NCBI GenBank assembly: GCA_016342585.1
Contig: JAEINK010000054.1
Span: 1-34,399 of the forward strand
DNA length: 34,399 nt
Reading direction: 5' to 3'
DNA from: Spirochaetales bacterium
GTDB lineage: Bacteria > Spirochaetota > Spirochaetia > UBA9216
This document shows positions 25,147-33,643 of the stretch, one piece after another; position 1 is the stretch's first letter, and the number at the start of each line of letters is the position of its first letter. The position numbers were made by a program, and so were the translations under genes. Under the pieces are notes generated by a model, which worked only from the letters and a program-made list of their open reading frames with translations, was not told where the DNA came from and searched no databases.

Positions 25147-26955
25147 TTGTTGAAAATTCTTGTAAATCATATTGGTTACAATAGTAGTGGAATCAAAAAG
25201 GCTGTCCTTGCCATGGGGGCAGCCGATTCCCCTGAAGTATCTTCGGATAACAGGTTTAATATAAGAAATACTATTACAGGTCTTATCGTCTTCTCCGGGA
25301 TTATGGAGCCTCAAAGTGAGGTCGCTGGCTGGAAAGGACGCACATTCAGGATCATAGATCTTACTGAGCTCTTAGAATCCGGAACATTTCGCATCGAGAT
25401 TCCTGATATGGATGTTGAACCGAGTTTCCCCTTCAAAATTGAAGAGGGGCTTTGGGCTGAAGAGACTATATCCGATATCCTTTTCTATTATAAAGCTCAG
25501 CGTTCATCCTGGGTTTGGGATGAATATGATAAAAACGTACCTTTCTTTGGGGAGAGGGGTGACGGGAAAAAGAGCCAAGATGCCCATGGCGGCTGGTTTG
25601 ATGCCTCGGGGGATTACTCAAAGTACCTTTCCCACCTCTCCTATGCAAACTACCTTAATCCTCAGCAGACACCTCTTGTCGCCTGGTCACTTCTTAACCT
25701 TTCGGAAGCCCTGGATGGGAATGGTCGGTATGGTTCCTCTCTGTTGAAAATGCGGGCCCTGGAAGAGGGGCTTTGGGGGGCAGACTTCCTTATGCGCATG
25801 CAGGATGACGCGGGATATTTTTATATGACCGTCTTCGATCAGTGGGATAAGGCTCCGGAAAAGCGGATGATATGTGCCTACCGTGGTATGGATGGCACGC
25901 GCCTCAGCGAGTATCAGGCCGGTTTTCGGCAGGGCGGTGGTTTGAGTATTGCCGCATTAGCGGCAGCGGCTCGTATAACAGCTGCTTTGGAAGGCGTTTC
26001 CCGTTATCGAAACGATCCCGTTTATGGGGGACTAACCGAATTCTCAATCGATGATTATCTGTCTGCAGCGGTGAAGGGGTATAGCCACCTTGTCGGAAAT
26101 AACACCGCCTATCTGGATAATGGCCGGGAAAATATTATCGATTTTTATTGCGGTTTAACCGCAGCCACAGAATTGTACGTATCCACCAGGGAGGATTATT
26201 ACCTTGACGAGTCTCGCCGCTGGGCAGACCTCCTTGCCTCCTGCTATTCCACAGAGGAAGGGTATTTCCTTATTGAACCCGATGCGGACCGACCCTATTT
26301 TCATGCTTCCGATGCGGGCCTGCCCCTCCTTTCACTGGTGAACTATATTAAAATTGAGAGTAATCGGGAGCTGAAAATAAAAACCCTCACCCTGGTGGAG
26401 AATATCGTGCAGGCAGAGCTGAAAATGGCTTTTGAGGTTCAGAACCCCTTCTTCCTTGCCCGACAGAGAGTAAAACCGGTTGGCGGCGAGGCCTATACCT
26501 CCTTTTTTATACCTCATAACAACGAATCCGGGTACTGGTGGCAGGGTGAGAACGCAAGATTGGGCTCCCTTTCCGCCGCCATGCGAAGTGCTGCCGGACT
26601 TTTCCGCAGGCAGCTCTCCTCTGAGCCCGGGATGGATGAACTTCTTGAAAAAATGGAAGGGTACGCCGATGCTCAACTGAACTGGATCCTCGGTCTAAAT
26701 CCCTTCGATATATGCATGCTTCAGGGGCATGGTCGAAATAATCCAAAATATGAGGATCAGTTCCCCAACGCCCCCGGTGGAATCTGTAATGGGATCACCT
26801 CCGGTTTCGAAGATGAATCGGATATCGATTTTCTCCCGGAATCGGTAGCAAACGGAGGAGACCATCGCTGGCGGTGGAGCGAGCAGTGGATCCCCCATGC
26901 CGCATGGTTTCTATCGGCCCTGACCCTGGATAAGGGTAACTGGAAAACAAAGTGA
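25147..26955 (+). CDS. Glycoside hydrolase family 9 enzyme, cytoplasmic
   Basis: This encodes 602 residues. It has an N-terminal immunoglobulin-like domain (1-100, starting ILVNHIGYNSSGIKKAVLA) and a GH9 alpha/alpha-barrel. Asp152 and Asp156 in GGWFDASGDYSKY are the catalytic base pair and Glu579 in WRWSEQWIPHAAWF the proton donor. There is no signal peptide, unlike secreted GH9 cellulases. Cytoplasmic GH9 enzymes beside a GH20 gene are known from Vibrio chitin-oligosaccharide clusters, where they act as exo-beta-glucosaminidase or cellodextrin-type hydrolases. A role on GlcN or glucose beta-1,4 ends is the best inference. The start is TTG 25147, one base after the permease stop; the Ig-like domain begins there and no ATG is available. 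The end overlaps the GH20 start by four bases. Confidence 0.88.
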   Translation: MLKILVNHIGYNSSGIKKAVLAMGAADSPEVSSDNRFNIRNTITGLIVFSGIMEPQSEVAGWKGRTFRIIDLTELLESGTFRIEIPDMDVEPSFPFKIEEGLWAEETISDILFYYKAQRSSWVWDEYDKNVPFFGERGDGKKSQDAHGGWFDASGDYSKYLSHLSYANYLNPQQTPLVAWSLLNLSEALDGNGRYGSSLLKMRALEEGLWGADFLMRMQDDAGYFYMTVFDQWDKAPEKRMICAYRGMDGTRLSEYQAGFRQGGGLSIAALAAAARITAALEGVSRYRNDPVYGGLTEFSIDDYLSAAVKGYSHLVGNNTAYLDNGRENIIDFYCGLTAATELYVSTREDYYLDESRRWADLLASCYSTEEGYFLIEPDADRPYFHASDAGLPLLSLVNYIKIESNRELKIKTLTLVENIVQAELKMAFEVQNPFFLARQRVKPVGGEAYTSFFIPHNNESGYWWQGENARLGSLSAAMRSAAGLFRRQLSSEPGMDELLEKMEGYADAQLNWILGLNPFDICMLQGHGRNNPKYEDQFPNAPGGICNGITSGFEDESDIDFLPESVANGGDHRWRWSEQWIPHAAWFLSALTLDKGNWKTK

Positions 26956-28856
26956 CAGACCTCATACTCATCCCTCCCCCCAAGAAGATCCTGATTCGTG
27001 AGGGATGTTTTTTACCTCCGGCAGGGTTCATTGATGCTCTGGATATGTATACTATGGGGAGTGATTTACCCGAAGGTGTTGAAGCTTTTTCCTGTATCCC
27101 GGAATCCGGAGAATTTGATACCACCAGTGAATCCTATGTAATGGATTTAAACCGGCAGGGTATAAAAATTTCCGCATCAGGAAGACCGGGAATTTATTAT
27201 GCTATCCAGACTCTTCGTCAAATTATCCGTCAGACGGAAAACCAGAAGGAGTCTCATGGGGATGGCCTTGTCGGTGGTCTGACGGCAACTGTCAAGGTCC
27301 CCTGTGTTACTATCGAAGATGAACCTGACTTCAAGGTCCGGGGTGTCCTCCTTGATATAAGCCGCGACAGGGTGCCTAAGATGGAGACCCTCTTTTCTCT
27401 TGTCTCTCTATGGTCCGAATTGAAGTTCAATCAGCTTCAACTTTATATGGAACACACCTTTGCCTATTCAAAGCATGAACGGGTGTGGAAGGATGCTTCC
27501 CCTCTGACGTCCAAAGAGATCCGTATCCTTAACTCTTTTTGCCGTGAAAGGGGGATTGAACTTGTTCCCAATCAGAACTCATTCGGCCATATGGAGAGAT
27601 GGCTGTCCCATAAAACCTATCATCACCTTGCCGAGTCTCCGGAGGGTTTTACTGACTCCTGGGGTATATTTCGTAAAGATTCCACGACGCTCTCTCCTGT
27701 GGTGGCGGAAACCCTCCCGTTTCTGGGCGAACTCTATGATGAACTCCTTCCAAACTTCGATTCTGAGTATATTAATATCGGCGGCGATGAACCCTGGGAG
27801 CTTGGTATGGGGCGGTCGAAAGGGAGCTGTGAGAAGGATGGCCTAGACAGGGTTTATCTTGGGTATATAAAGAAATTAAGAGATCTTGCGGGGGCGCGGG
27901 GCAAAAAGATACAGCTCTATGCCGATATCGTCATGGAACACCCCCACCTTCTTAAGGAACTGCCCGAAGATATCCTGCTTGTGAACTGGGGTTATGAGGC
28001 AAAGCACCCCTTTTGGCGGGAGTGTGATACCCTGGGCCGGACCGGCAGACCCTACTATGTCTGCACCGGTACCTCAACCTGGAACTCCCTGGGGGGGCGA
28101 TGGTCCAATACGAGGGAGAACATCATGAACGGGGCGGTGAACGGTCTGAAGAATGGAGCCCTTGGTTTTTATATCTCCGAATGGGGGGATAATGGTCACT
28201 GGCAGCAGTTCTCTACGGGGCTTCCCGCCTGGTACCTGGGGGCCGGTGCCGCCTGGAATACCTATGGCTGTGTGGATTTTGACCCGCAAAAAGCTATCAC
28301 CACCCACTCTTTAAGGGGGGATGGGAAATGTGCTGAAGCCCTCATGCTTCTTCAGGATGTCTGGGAGAAATCGGCGGTTCCTCTTCACAATATCTCCCTC
28401 CCTGCGGTCCTTCTTCTGGATCCTGTATATCCTTACTATAGAAAAGATTATCGAATATTTCGTGATTACGATTTTAAGGAAGAGCTCAGTCTGCTTGATG
28501 ATGCCGACCGACTGCTTCGGGAATCGGGAGTCGACTCCACTTCGCATGGTCGAACAGGCTCCCATGTGGAAAAAGGTTCGCTGAAAGGCCTGAAGGGGGA
28601 GGTGGAAACCATACGCAGAGAGACAGCCTTTGCTTCGAAGATGTTACGCCTCGGTTGTGAAATGGGCCGTGAAATGCTGGCGACTCCAAAGCTTGAAATC
28701 CGGCAGATTCCCTCAGATATCCGGAGGGGTATGGTTGCCGAAATCCTTGAACTTATGAGTGAATATGAAAGGCTGTGGAAAAAAAGCTCCCGCCCGGGCG
28801 GTCTGCGGGAGAGTGTGGGCAGAATGGAAGCACTTAAATCGGAACTGCTGCAGTAA
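26952..28856 (+). CDS. Glycoside hydrolase family 20, beta-N-acetylhexosaminidase-like
   Basis: This encodes 634 residues. An N-terminal alpha/beta domain (1-120, IKISASGRPGIYYAIQTLRQI) is followed by a GH20 barrel (from 128: FKVRGVLLDISRDRVPKMETL, then LKFNQLQLYMEHTFAY). The catalytic pair is Asp279-Glu280 in YINIGGDEPWELG. GH20 enzymes release terminal beta-GlcNAc or GalNAc by substrate-assisted catalysis. There is no signal peptide, so it acts in the cytoplasm. A helical C-terminal region of about 100 residues follows the barrel. The GTG start overlaps the GH9 stop (GTGA), so it is translationally coupled. It is the last gene of the sugar operon; 23 bp separate it from the convergent DUF445 gene, without a clear terminator. 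Confidence 0.88.
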   Translation: MTDLILIPPPKKILIREGCFLPPAGFIDALDMYTMGSDLPEGVEAFSCIPESGEFDTTSESYVMDLNRQGIKISASGRPGIYYAIQTLRQIIRQTENQKESHGDGLVGGLTATVKVPCVTIEDEPDFKVRGVLLDISRDRVPKMETLFSLVSLWSELKFNQLQLYMEHTFAYSKHERVWKDASPLTSKEIRILNSFCRERGIELVPNQNSFGHMERWLSHKTYHHLAESPEGFTDSWGIFRKDSTTLSPVVAETLPFLGELYDELLPNFDSEYINIGGDEPWELGMGRSKGSCEKDGLDRVYLGYIKKLRDLAGARGKKIQLYADIVMEHPHLLKELPEDILLVNWGYEAKHPFWRECDTLGRTGRPYYVCTGTSTWNSLGGRWSNTRENIMNGAVNGLKNGALGFYISEWGDNGHWQQFSTGLPAWYLGAGAAWNTYGCVDFDPQKAITTHSLRGDGKCAEALMLLQDVWEKSAVPLHNISLPAVLLLDPVYPYYRKDYRIFRDYDFKEELSLLDDADRLLRESGVDSTSHGRTGSHVEKGSLKGLKGEVETIRRETAFASKMLRLGCEMGREMLATPKLEIRQIPSDIRRGMVAEILELMSEYERLWKKSSRPGGLRESVGRMEALKSELLQ

Positions 28857-28879
28857 GGTTCCGGAGCGCTTCTATCAAC

Positions 28880-29608
28880 CTAAACCAGGGCCTGCAATCC
28901 CGGGACAAGGCTCATGACAAGACCGATCAATCCCCCGAATACACCACCCCAGACAACAAGCCACCCCAGATGTTTCTGGATCATCTCCTGAACAATCTCC
29001 TTGATCATGGCAGGGGTTAACTCCTCCAGTCTCTGCTCGACTATCTCGCCGACCTTCTCCTGTATCATCCGAGGTATATTTACGCCGCTGTTTCCAATAA
29101 GAGAGGAGAGAAATCCCGGTTTTGTTAGCTCATTTCTCAGGTACTCCTTGATCCTTCCAATAAAAGTGGGCCTGTAATTCTCAAGGAAGCCTTCGCCGCC
29201 AAACATGGCCAGCATCCCCCCCAGTTTTGAGGCCAGGATCTCCTGCTTTATCATGTCAAAGGCTTCGTCATAATTGAGGCTGTCCAGGGTTGAGTCTATA
29301 TCAATCTGCTCCATAATGGATTCCTGACCCTGGGTTATATATTTCTCCAGGTTATCCTCGGTGAAAAACTGGACCATGATCAGATCCTTTATCCACTCTT
29401 TTATCTCCTGAAAATGAGCGGGTATAACACCGCTTCCATAAAGGAGGGGGACCTTCTCGAATAACATGTGGACGGCGATCCAGTTTGTCAGGGCCCCGGA
29501 AAGGGCGAAAATGCCCAGTGTGAAAATCTGTTTTGGATACCAGGGACTGAAATATCCCCCTATTACAATAAGTAATGCAATTAAGTTCGTGAGTCTGCTC
29601 TTGTTCAT
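28880..29608 (-). CDS. DUF445 family membrane protein
   Basis: This encodes 242 residues with a membrane segment at each end (about 7-40 and 218-240). Between them is a long amphipathic helical region with the family-typical ALTNWIAVHMLFEKVP motif and IPAHFQEIKEWI. It matches DUF445 (YheB/YjiN-like), whose function is unknown. The start could be ATG 29614 or 29608. I chose 29608 because the promoter at 29618-29646 predicts transcription from about 29611. No ribosome site is visible for either. It is convergent with the GH20 gene. Confidence 0.85.
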   Translation of the reverse strand: MNKSRLTNLIALLIVIGGYFSPWYPKQIFTLGIFALSGALTNWIAVHMLFEKVPLLYGSGVIPAHFQEIKEWIKDLIMVQFFTEDNLEKYITQGQESIMEQIDIDSTLDSLNYDEAFDMIKQEILASKLGGMLAMFGGEGFLENYRPTFIGRIKEYLRNELTKPGFLSSLIGNSGVNIPRMIQEKVGEIVEQRLEELTPAMIKEIVQEMIQKHLGWLVVWGGVFGGLIGLVMSLVPGLQALV

Positions 29609-29617
29609 ATGCATAAT

Positions 29618-29646
29618 AAAATAATGATTGGTAAAGCAAAAGACAA
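29618..29646 (-). promoter_or_regulatory. Promoter of the DUF445 gene, leaderless arrangement
   Basis: On the minus strand TTGTCT (29641-29646), a 17-bp spacer and TATTTT (29618-29623) predict a start near 29611, about three bases before ATG 29608. Confidence 0.45.
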
Positions 29647-29718
29647 TCGATTTTTCATAGATTTAAAGTTATACTGAACAGGTAATCTCAATATTTTTAA
29701 TATGATAAGGAGCTGCCC

Positions 29719-30027
29719 ATGTTGGTATATGCTGTCGATGTCCTTGTAAAAAAAGGTTTTGAAAACGACTTCCTGGAAGCTATTGAGAAAAACAGAAAAA
29801 GTACCCTGAAGGAGCCGGGAAATTACCGGTTTGATGTCTCTCAAAGCCAGGAAGAGCCTTCAAGTTTCTTCCTTTACGAAGTCTATGGATCCGAAGAGGA
29901 TGTTGCCGCTCATAAAAGCTCCCATCACTACCTTGAATGGAGAGAAACAGTGGCAGACTGGATGGATAAGCCCCGGACAGGCCGAAAGTTCGAGGCAAAG
30001 TTTCCCCGGGAAGAGTCAGAATGGTAG
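29719..30027 (+). CDS. ABM-fold (antibiotic biosynthesis monooxygenase/LsrG-like) protein
   Basis: This encodes 102 residues, the full length of an ABM-superfamily dimeric alpha/beta barrel subunit. It has a VDVLVKKGFENDFLEAI start, a PGNYRFDVSQ strand, SSFFLYEVYGSEEDVAAHKSSHHYLEW and a GRKF end. LsrG-like members modify small carbonyl compounds; others are cofactor-free monooxygenases. The ATG follows AAGGAG. The stop overlaps the alcohol dehydrogenase start by seven bases, so the two are co-translated and may act on the same small aldehyde or ketone. The substrate is not readable. Confidence 0.85.
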   Translation: MLVYAVDVLVKKGFENDFLEAIEKNRKSTLKEPGNYRFDVSQSQEEPSSFFLYEVYGSEEDVAAHKSSHHYLEWRETVADWMDKPRTGRKFEAKFPREESEW

Positions 30028-31202
30028 GAAATTTTTCATTTGCCTTTAACAAACTATTAATCAGTGGTGCCGGCTCACTCTTCGACTTGAAGAGGTATAT
30101 TCCCATGGCCGGCGGCCGGGTCGGGCTTATAACGGCCCCCAGTTTTCTGAACCATGAAAATGGTACAAAATATATAAACCGGCTTAAAGAGTACGGCTTT
30201 GAAACCTTGAGTTTTACCGTTCATGGGGAGCCCACCCCCGAGACCGTTAATCGAATTACCGATGAGCTCAAAAACATTGAAATCGATATCATCATTGCCG
30301 TTGGCGGGGGCTCTGTTCTCGATGCGGGAAAAGCAGTCTCTGCCATGGTTCCTGTGGATGGTCGGGTTGAGGATTATTTAGAGGGGATAGGTGATAGAAG
30401 CCCGACAGGTGCTAAAATCCCGTTCATTGCGATCCCGACCACATCCGGGACAGGCAGTGAGGCTACCATGAATGGTGTCATCAGTCGGAAGGGACCTTCC
30501 GGATTTAAAAAATCAATAAGGCATCCCAATTATATCCCCGATGCTGCGGTTCTGGATCCAACACTCATAACCTCCTGCCCGGCTACCCTTACCGCGGCAT
30601 GCGGTATGGATGCCTTCTCCCAGCTTCTGGAATCCTTTGTTTCGTCAAAGGCCTCTCCTGCCTCGGACCTCCTCGCCTGGGACGGGCTGACCCGGTTTGT
30701 CTCCTCCTTTGATCTCCTCATGGGGGATCTGGAAAATCCGGAGCTTCGTGCCGGGATATCCCTGGCCTCCTATTACTCGGGGCTGACCCTGGCCAATGCC
30801 GGTCTGGGTGTTGTCCATGGCCTTGCGGGACCCCTTGGCGGTTTTTCTGAAATCCCTCATGGGGCTGCCTGTGGAACCCTCCTTTATGATGCTTTTCGAA
30901 TGACCCTGAATAAGATCCGGGTTGCCGGTTCCGAAAGAGGGGGGGCAGCCGGCCAGGCCCTCGATAAAATGGCTCGTCTCGGTTCCCATATAGAGGGCCG
31001 GATACTCTCCCCGGGAGATGGCTGTGACAGGCTTCTTGAAATGCTGAAAGGGTGGAATGAGAAATACAAAATGCCCAGACTTTCGGACTACGGGTTTACC
31101 GGTTCAGATCTGGATAAAACCGCAGGAGCGGGAGGTAGCAAAAACCATCCTGTTGCCTTCAGCCATGAAGAGATGATAGAACTGTTACAGTGTCGATTAT
31201 AA
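30021..31202 (+). CDS. Iron-containing alcohol dehydrogenase family protein
   Basis: This encodes 393 residues with the Fe-ADH fold. The nucleotide-binding AVGGGSVLDAGKA lies at 93-105 and PTTSGTGSEAT at 139-149. Of the four metal ligands of FucO-type enzymes, Asp197, His266 and His280 are present, but the second is Gln201 (DAFSQLLESF). The following His of the HxxxH motif is Gly270. This Gln variant occurs in other Fe-ADH sub-groups, so activity with a different metal or site geometry is likely. It probably reduces an aldehyde or oxidises an alcohol with NAD(P)H. It overlaps the ABM-fold gene and is followed 25 bp later by the M32 carboxypeptidase. Confidence 0.9.
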   Translation: MVGNFSFAFNKLLISGAGSLFDLKRYIPMAGGRVGLITAPSFLNHENGTKYINRLKEYGFETLSFTVHGEPTPETVNRITDELKNIEIDIIIAVGGGSVLDAGKAVSAMVPVDGRVEDYLEGIGDRSPTGAKIPFIAIPTTSGTGSEATMNGVISRKGPSGFKKSIRHPNYIPDAAVLDPTLITSCPATLTAACGMDAFSQLLESFVSSKASPASDLLAWDGLTRFVSSFDLLMGDLENPELRAGISLASYYSGLTLANAGLGVVHGLAGPLGGFSEIPHGAACGTLLYDAFRMTLNKIRVAGSERGGAAGQALDKMARLGSHIEGRILSPGDGCDRLLEMLKGWNEKYKMPRLSDYGFTGSDLDKTAGAGGSKNHPVAFSHEEMIELLQCRL

Positions 31203-31227
31203 TATAAATAAAAAACTGGAGGTAGAT

Positions 31228-32742
31228 ATGAATACTGCGATGAAAGAGTTGAAAAAGGTCGGCAGGGAACTGACCCTGCTTATGAATACAGCCGCCCTGC
31301 TGGGTTGGGATCAGGAGACACTGATCCCCGAGAAGGCAATCCCGGAGAGGGCGGAACAGCTGGCCCTGATGGAGGGGATATCCCATGCAAAACTAACCGA
31401 TCCGAAGGTGGGTGATTTGCTGGATAAACTGGGGGCTGACGAAAAGAGCTCCTCCGGGAATGAAAACCTCTCCGATGAGGATAGGGCCTATATAAGGGTT
31501 TTCTACCGTAATTATCACCGTGCCTCCTGCCTCCCTTCCGACTTGGTGGAGGAGATGGCCCGTGCCTCAAGCCTGGGGCAGTCCGTCTGGGTTCAGGCCC
31601 GGAAGGAGAATGATTTTGGTAAGTTTGCCCCGGCTCTGGAGAAAATCCTCGGCTTGAACCGGGAAGCGGGCCGGTTGATAAATGTGGGGGATCACCCCTA
31701 CGACTCTTTCCTGGATGAGTATGAACCGGGAATGCGTAAAGCAGAGCTTGATGTTACCTTTGGTGCGTTGAAGGAGGATCTTAAAAGCCTGGTGAAGCGG
31801 ATAAAGGATGCCGGACAGGTGGAGATGGGTTTTCTGAAGAGGGATTATCCCGAAGAACTTCAGGAGAAATTCGGGAACTACATCCTGAAAGAACTCGCCT
31901 ATCCCCTGGATCGAGGACGACTCGATGTCTCCACTCACCCTTTTACGACAACCCTGGGGAACCATGATGTCCGAATAACTACCCGATATGGAGAACCGAA
32001 CCCCTTCTCAAGCCTATTCAGTATTATCCATGAAGCGGGACACGGTCTGTATGAACTCGGGTTTTCCGATGAAATTGCGGGTAATATCCTTGCCGAAGGA
32101 ACGAGCCTTGGTCTTCATGAGTCTCAGTCCAGAACCTGGGAGAATATGATTGGACGCAGCCTTCCTTTCTGGGAAAAATACTACCCCGAAGCACAGAAAA
32201 CCTATGGAAATGCCCTGTCGGATATCTCCCTCGAAACCTTCTATAAAGGTATAAATGCGGTAAAGCCCTCCCTTATCCGGGTGGATGCTGATGAAGTAAC
32301 CTACAGCCTTCATGTTATTTTAAGGTATGAGCTGGAAACAGCCCTCTTTGAAGGAACCCTTTCGGTGAATGATCTGCCCGCAGCATGGAATGCAAAAATG
32401 GAAGAACTTCTGGGGATTCGCCCCGACTCGGATGCCAATGGTGTTCTTCAGGATGTTCACTGGTCGGTCGGACTCCTGGGTTACTTCCCCACCTATGCCC
32501 TGGGGAACCTTTATGGCGCACAGTTTATGGATAAGGCTTATAAAGATGTTCCGGATCTTGATGACCAGGTCCGAAAGGGGAACCATGCGGTGCTCCTTGA
32601 GTGGCTTCGTGAGAACATCCATAAACATGGTTCAGCCTTTACAGCCAGTGAGCTTTGCGTGAATGTTACGGGGAAACCTCTGGATGCCTCCTATTTTACA
32701 CAATACCTGAACAAGAAATATGGCGAGGTTTATGGTCTATAA
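31228..32742 (+). CDS. M32-family metallocarboxypeptidase (Taq type)
   Basis: This encodes 504 residues, the usual length of thermostable carboxypeptidase 1 (M32). The zinc motif is His268-Glu-Ala-Gly-His272, and Glu298 in HESQSR is the third ligand. Other family signatures include AALLGWDQET near the start, and VNDLPAAWNAKM and DVHWSVGLLGYFPTYALGNLYGAQ near the end. It is cytoplasmic, with no signal peptide, and trims C-terminal residues from peptides. The ATG has a good GGAGG site. Its 3' end overlaps the next gene by about 23 bp. Confidence 0.95.
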   Translation: MNTAMKELKKVGRELTLLMNTAALLGWDQETLIPEKAIPERAEQLALMEGISHAKLTDPKVGDLLDKLGADEKSSSGNENLSDEDRAYIRVFYRNYHRASCLPSDLVEEMARASSLGQSVWVQARKENDFGKFAPALEKILGLNREAGRLINVGDHPYDSFLDEYEPGMRKAELDVTFGALKEDLKSLVKRIKDAGQVEMGFLKRDYPEELQEKFGNYILKELAYPLDRGRLDVSTHPFTTTLGNHDVRITTRYGEPNPFSSLFSIIHEAGHGLYELGFSDEIAGNILAEGTSLGLHESQSRTWENMIGRSLPFWEKYYPEAQKTYGNALSDISLETFYKGINAVKPSLIRVDADEVTYSLHVILRYELETALFEGTLSVNDLPAAWNAKMEELLGIRPDSDANGVLQDVHWSVGLLGYFPTYALGNLYGAQFMDKAYKDVPDLDDQVRKGNHAVLLEWLRENIHKHGSAFTASELCVNVTGKPLDASYFTQYLNKKYGEVYGL

Positions 32743-33550
32743 AGCCATTGATCTTTCCAATCCTTATTTTTGGCTTTTTCTGGCGGCTCTCTTCCTCGGG
32801 GTGGGGGCGGGCCGGCTGCCTTTTCTCTATGGTAAAAATCACCTGCGGCGATCCCTTGGGTCACGCGGGTTAATATTTGTCTCCATCCTTTTTTCGTTCT
32901 CTGTATTTGCTGTGGTAGCCGCCCTGTTTGCCACAGCAGGCGGTCTCTTCACCGATCAGCCTGTTGACCTCTCTTTTCTGATGGGACGAACCTGGATACC
33001 CCTGGTTTCTGCTGGATTTGTCATGGGGGGCCTGTTTTGCCGGTTTCCCCGATCGGTTGGGATCCCCCTGTTGATAATCAGTTCGGGGATAATGATTTTC
33101 TCCTTTCAGGCCTTTAAATCATGGTCTTGTTATGAACCGGGTGAAGAGATCCTTACGGTGAAAATCATTGCCGAGCAGGATGTCTCTGTCGTGAAGTTCA
33201 CTTTTCCTCCCGATGGAGAGCTTATATCTACAATAGAGGGAAAAGGGGTCATCCCTGTGGTTGAAAGGATAAACTGCTCTCCTGTCTTCTTTTTTCTGGG
33301 TAATGGCAGACTTTACAGGATTAACGGTCTTATATTGTCAGAGCCTGCGGGGGGGAATATTCCTTTTCTCTTACCCTCCCTGTCAGGTAAGGTTTGGGGA
33401 GATGCCCTTGTCTATGCGGCGGAACGGATCCCCGCACTCGAATATGAGGTTCTGCACCCGGATCCCCCTTCCCCCCGATTAAACGAGACATTCAATCTGT
33501 TCTTTGATAATGAAAACGAGCTTTTATATCAGTCTGTTTCTCCCTTTTAA
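32720..33550 (+). CDS. Membrane protein of unknown function
   Basis: This encodes 276 residues that I do not recognise. There are four hydrophobic segments in the first 135 residues (about 12-32, 48-75, 88-108, 110-130), then a soluble C-terminal domain of about 140 residues that would lie on one side of the membrane. The second half has beta-rich stretches (EILTVKIIAEQDVSVVKF) and no visible catalytic motif. The start is uncertain: ATG 32720 or ATG 32732, the latter close behind GGCGAGG. Both lie inside the end of the M32 gene, so the two are coupled. A 93-bp gap follows before the PgsA-like gene. Confidence 0.7.
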   Translation: MARFMVYKAIDLSNPYFWLFLAALFLGVGAGRLPFLYGKNHLRRSLGSRGLIFVSILFSFSVFAVVAALFATAGGLFTDQPVDLSFLMGRTWIPLVSAGFVMGGLFCRFPRSVGIPLLIISSGIMIFSFQAFKSWSCYEPGEEILTVKIIAEQDVSVVKFTFPPDGELISTIEGKGVIPVVERINCSPVFFFLGNGRLYRINGLILSEPAGGNIPFLLPSLSGKVWGDALVYAAERIPALEYEVLHPDPPSPRLNETFNLFFDNENELLYQSVSPF

Positions 33551-33643
33551 ACAAACTCGTTAAAAGGGGAGGCGCCCGACAACTTCTCCCGCCTTATATG
33601 ATTAGGTATTGTATAAATTCTGAAGAATAACTAAAGTATTTAC

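Noticed and set aside
33551..33643. G/C-rich stretch after the unknown membrane protein as a terminator
   Set aside because: The possible pairing (GGGAG with CTCCC) is short with a long loop and no T-run follows.
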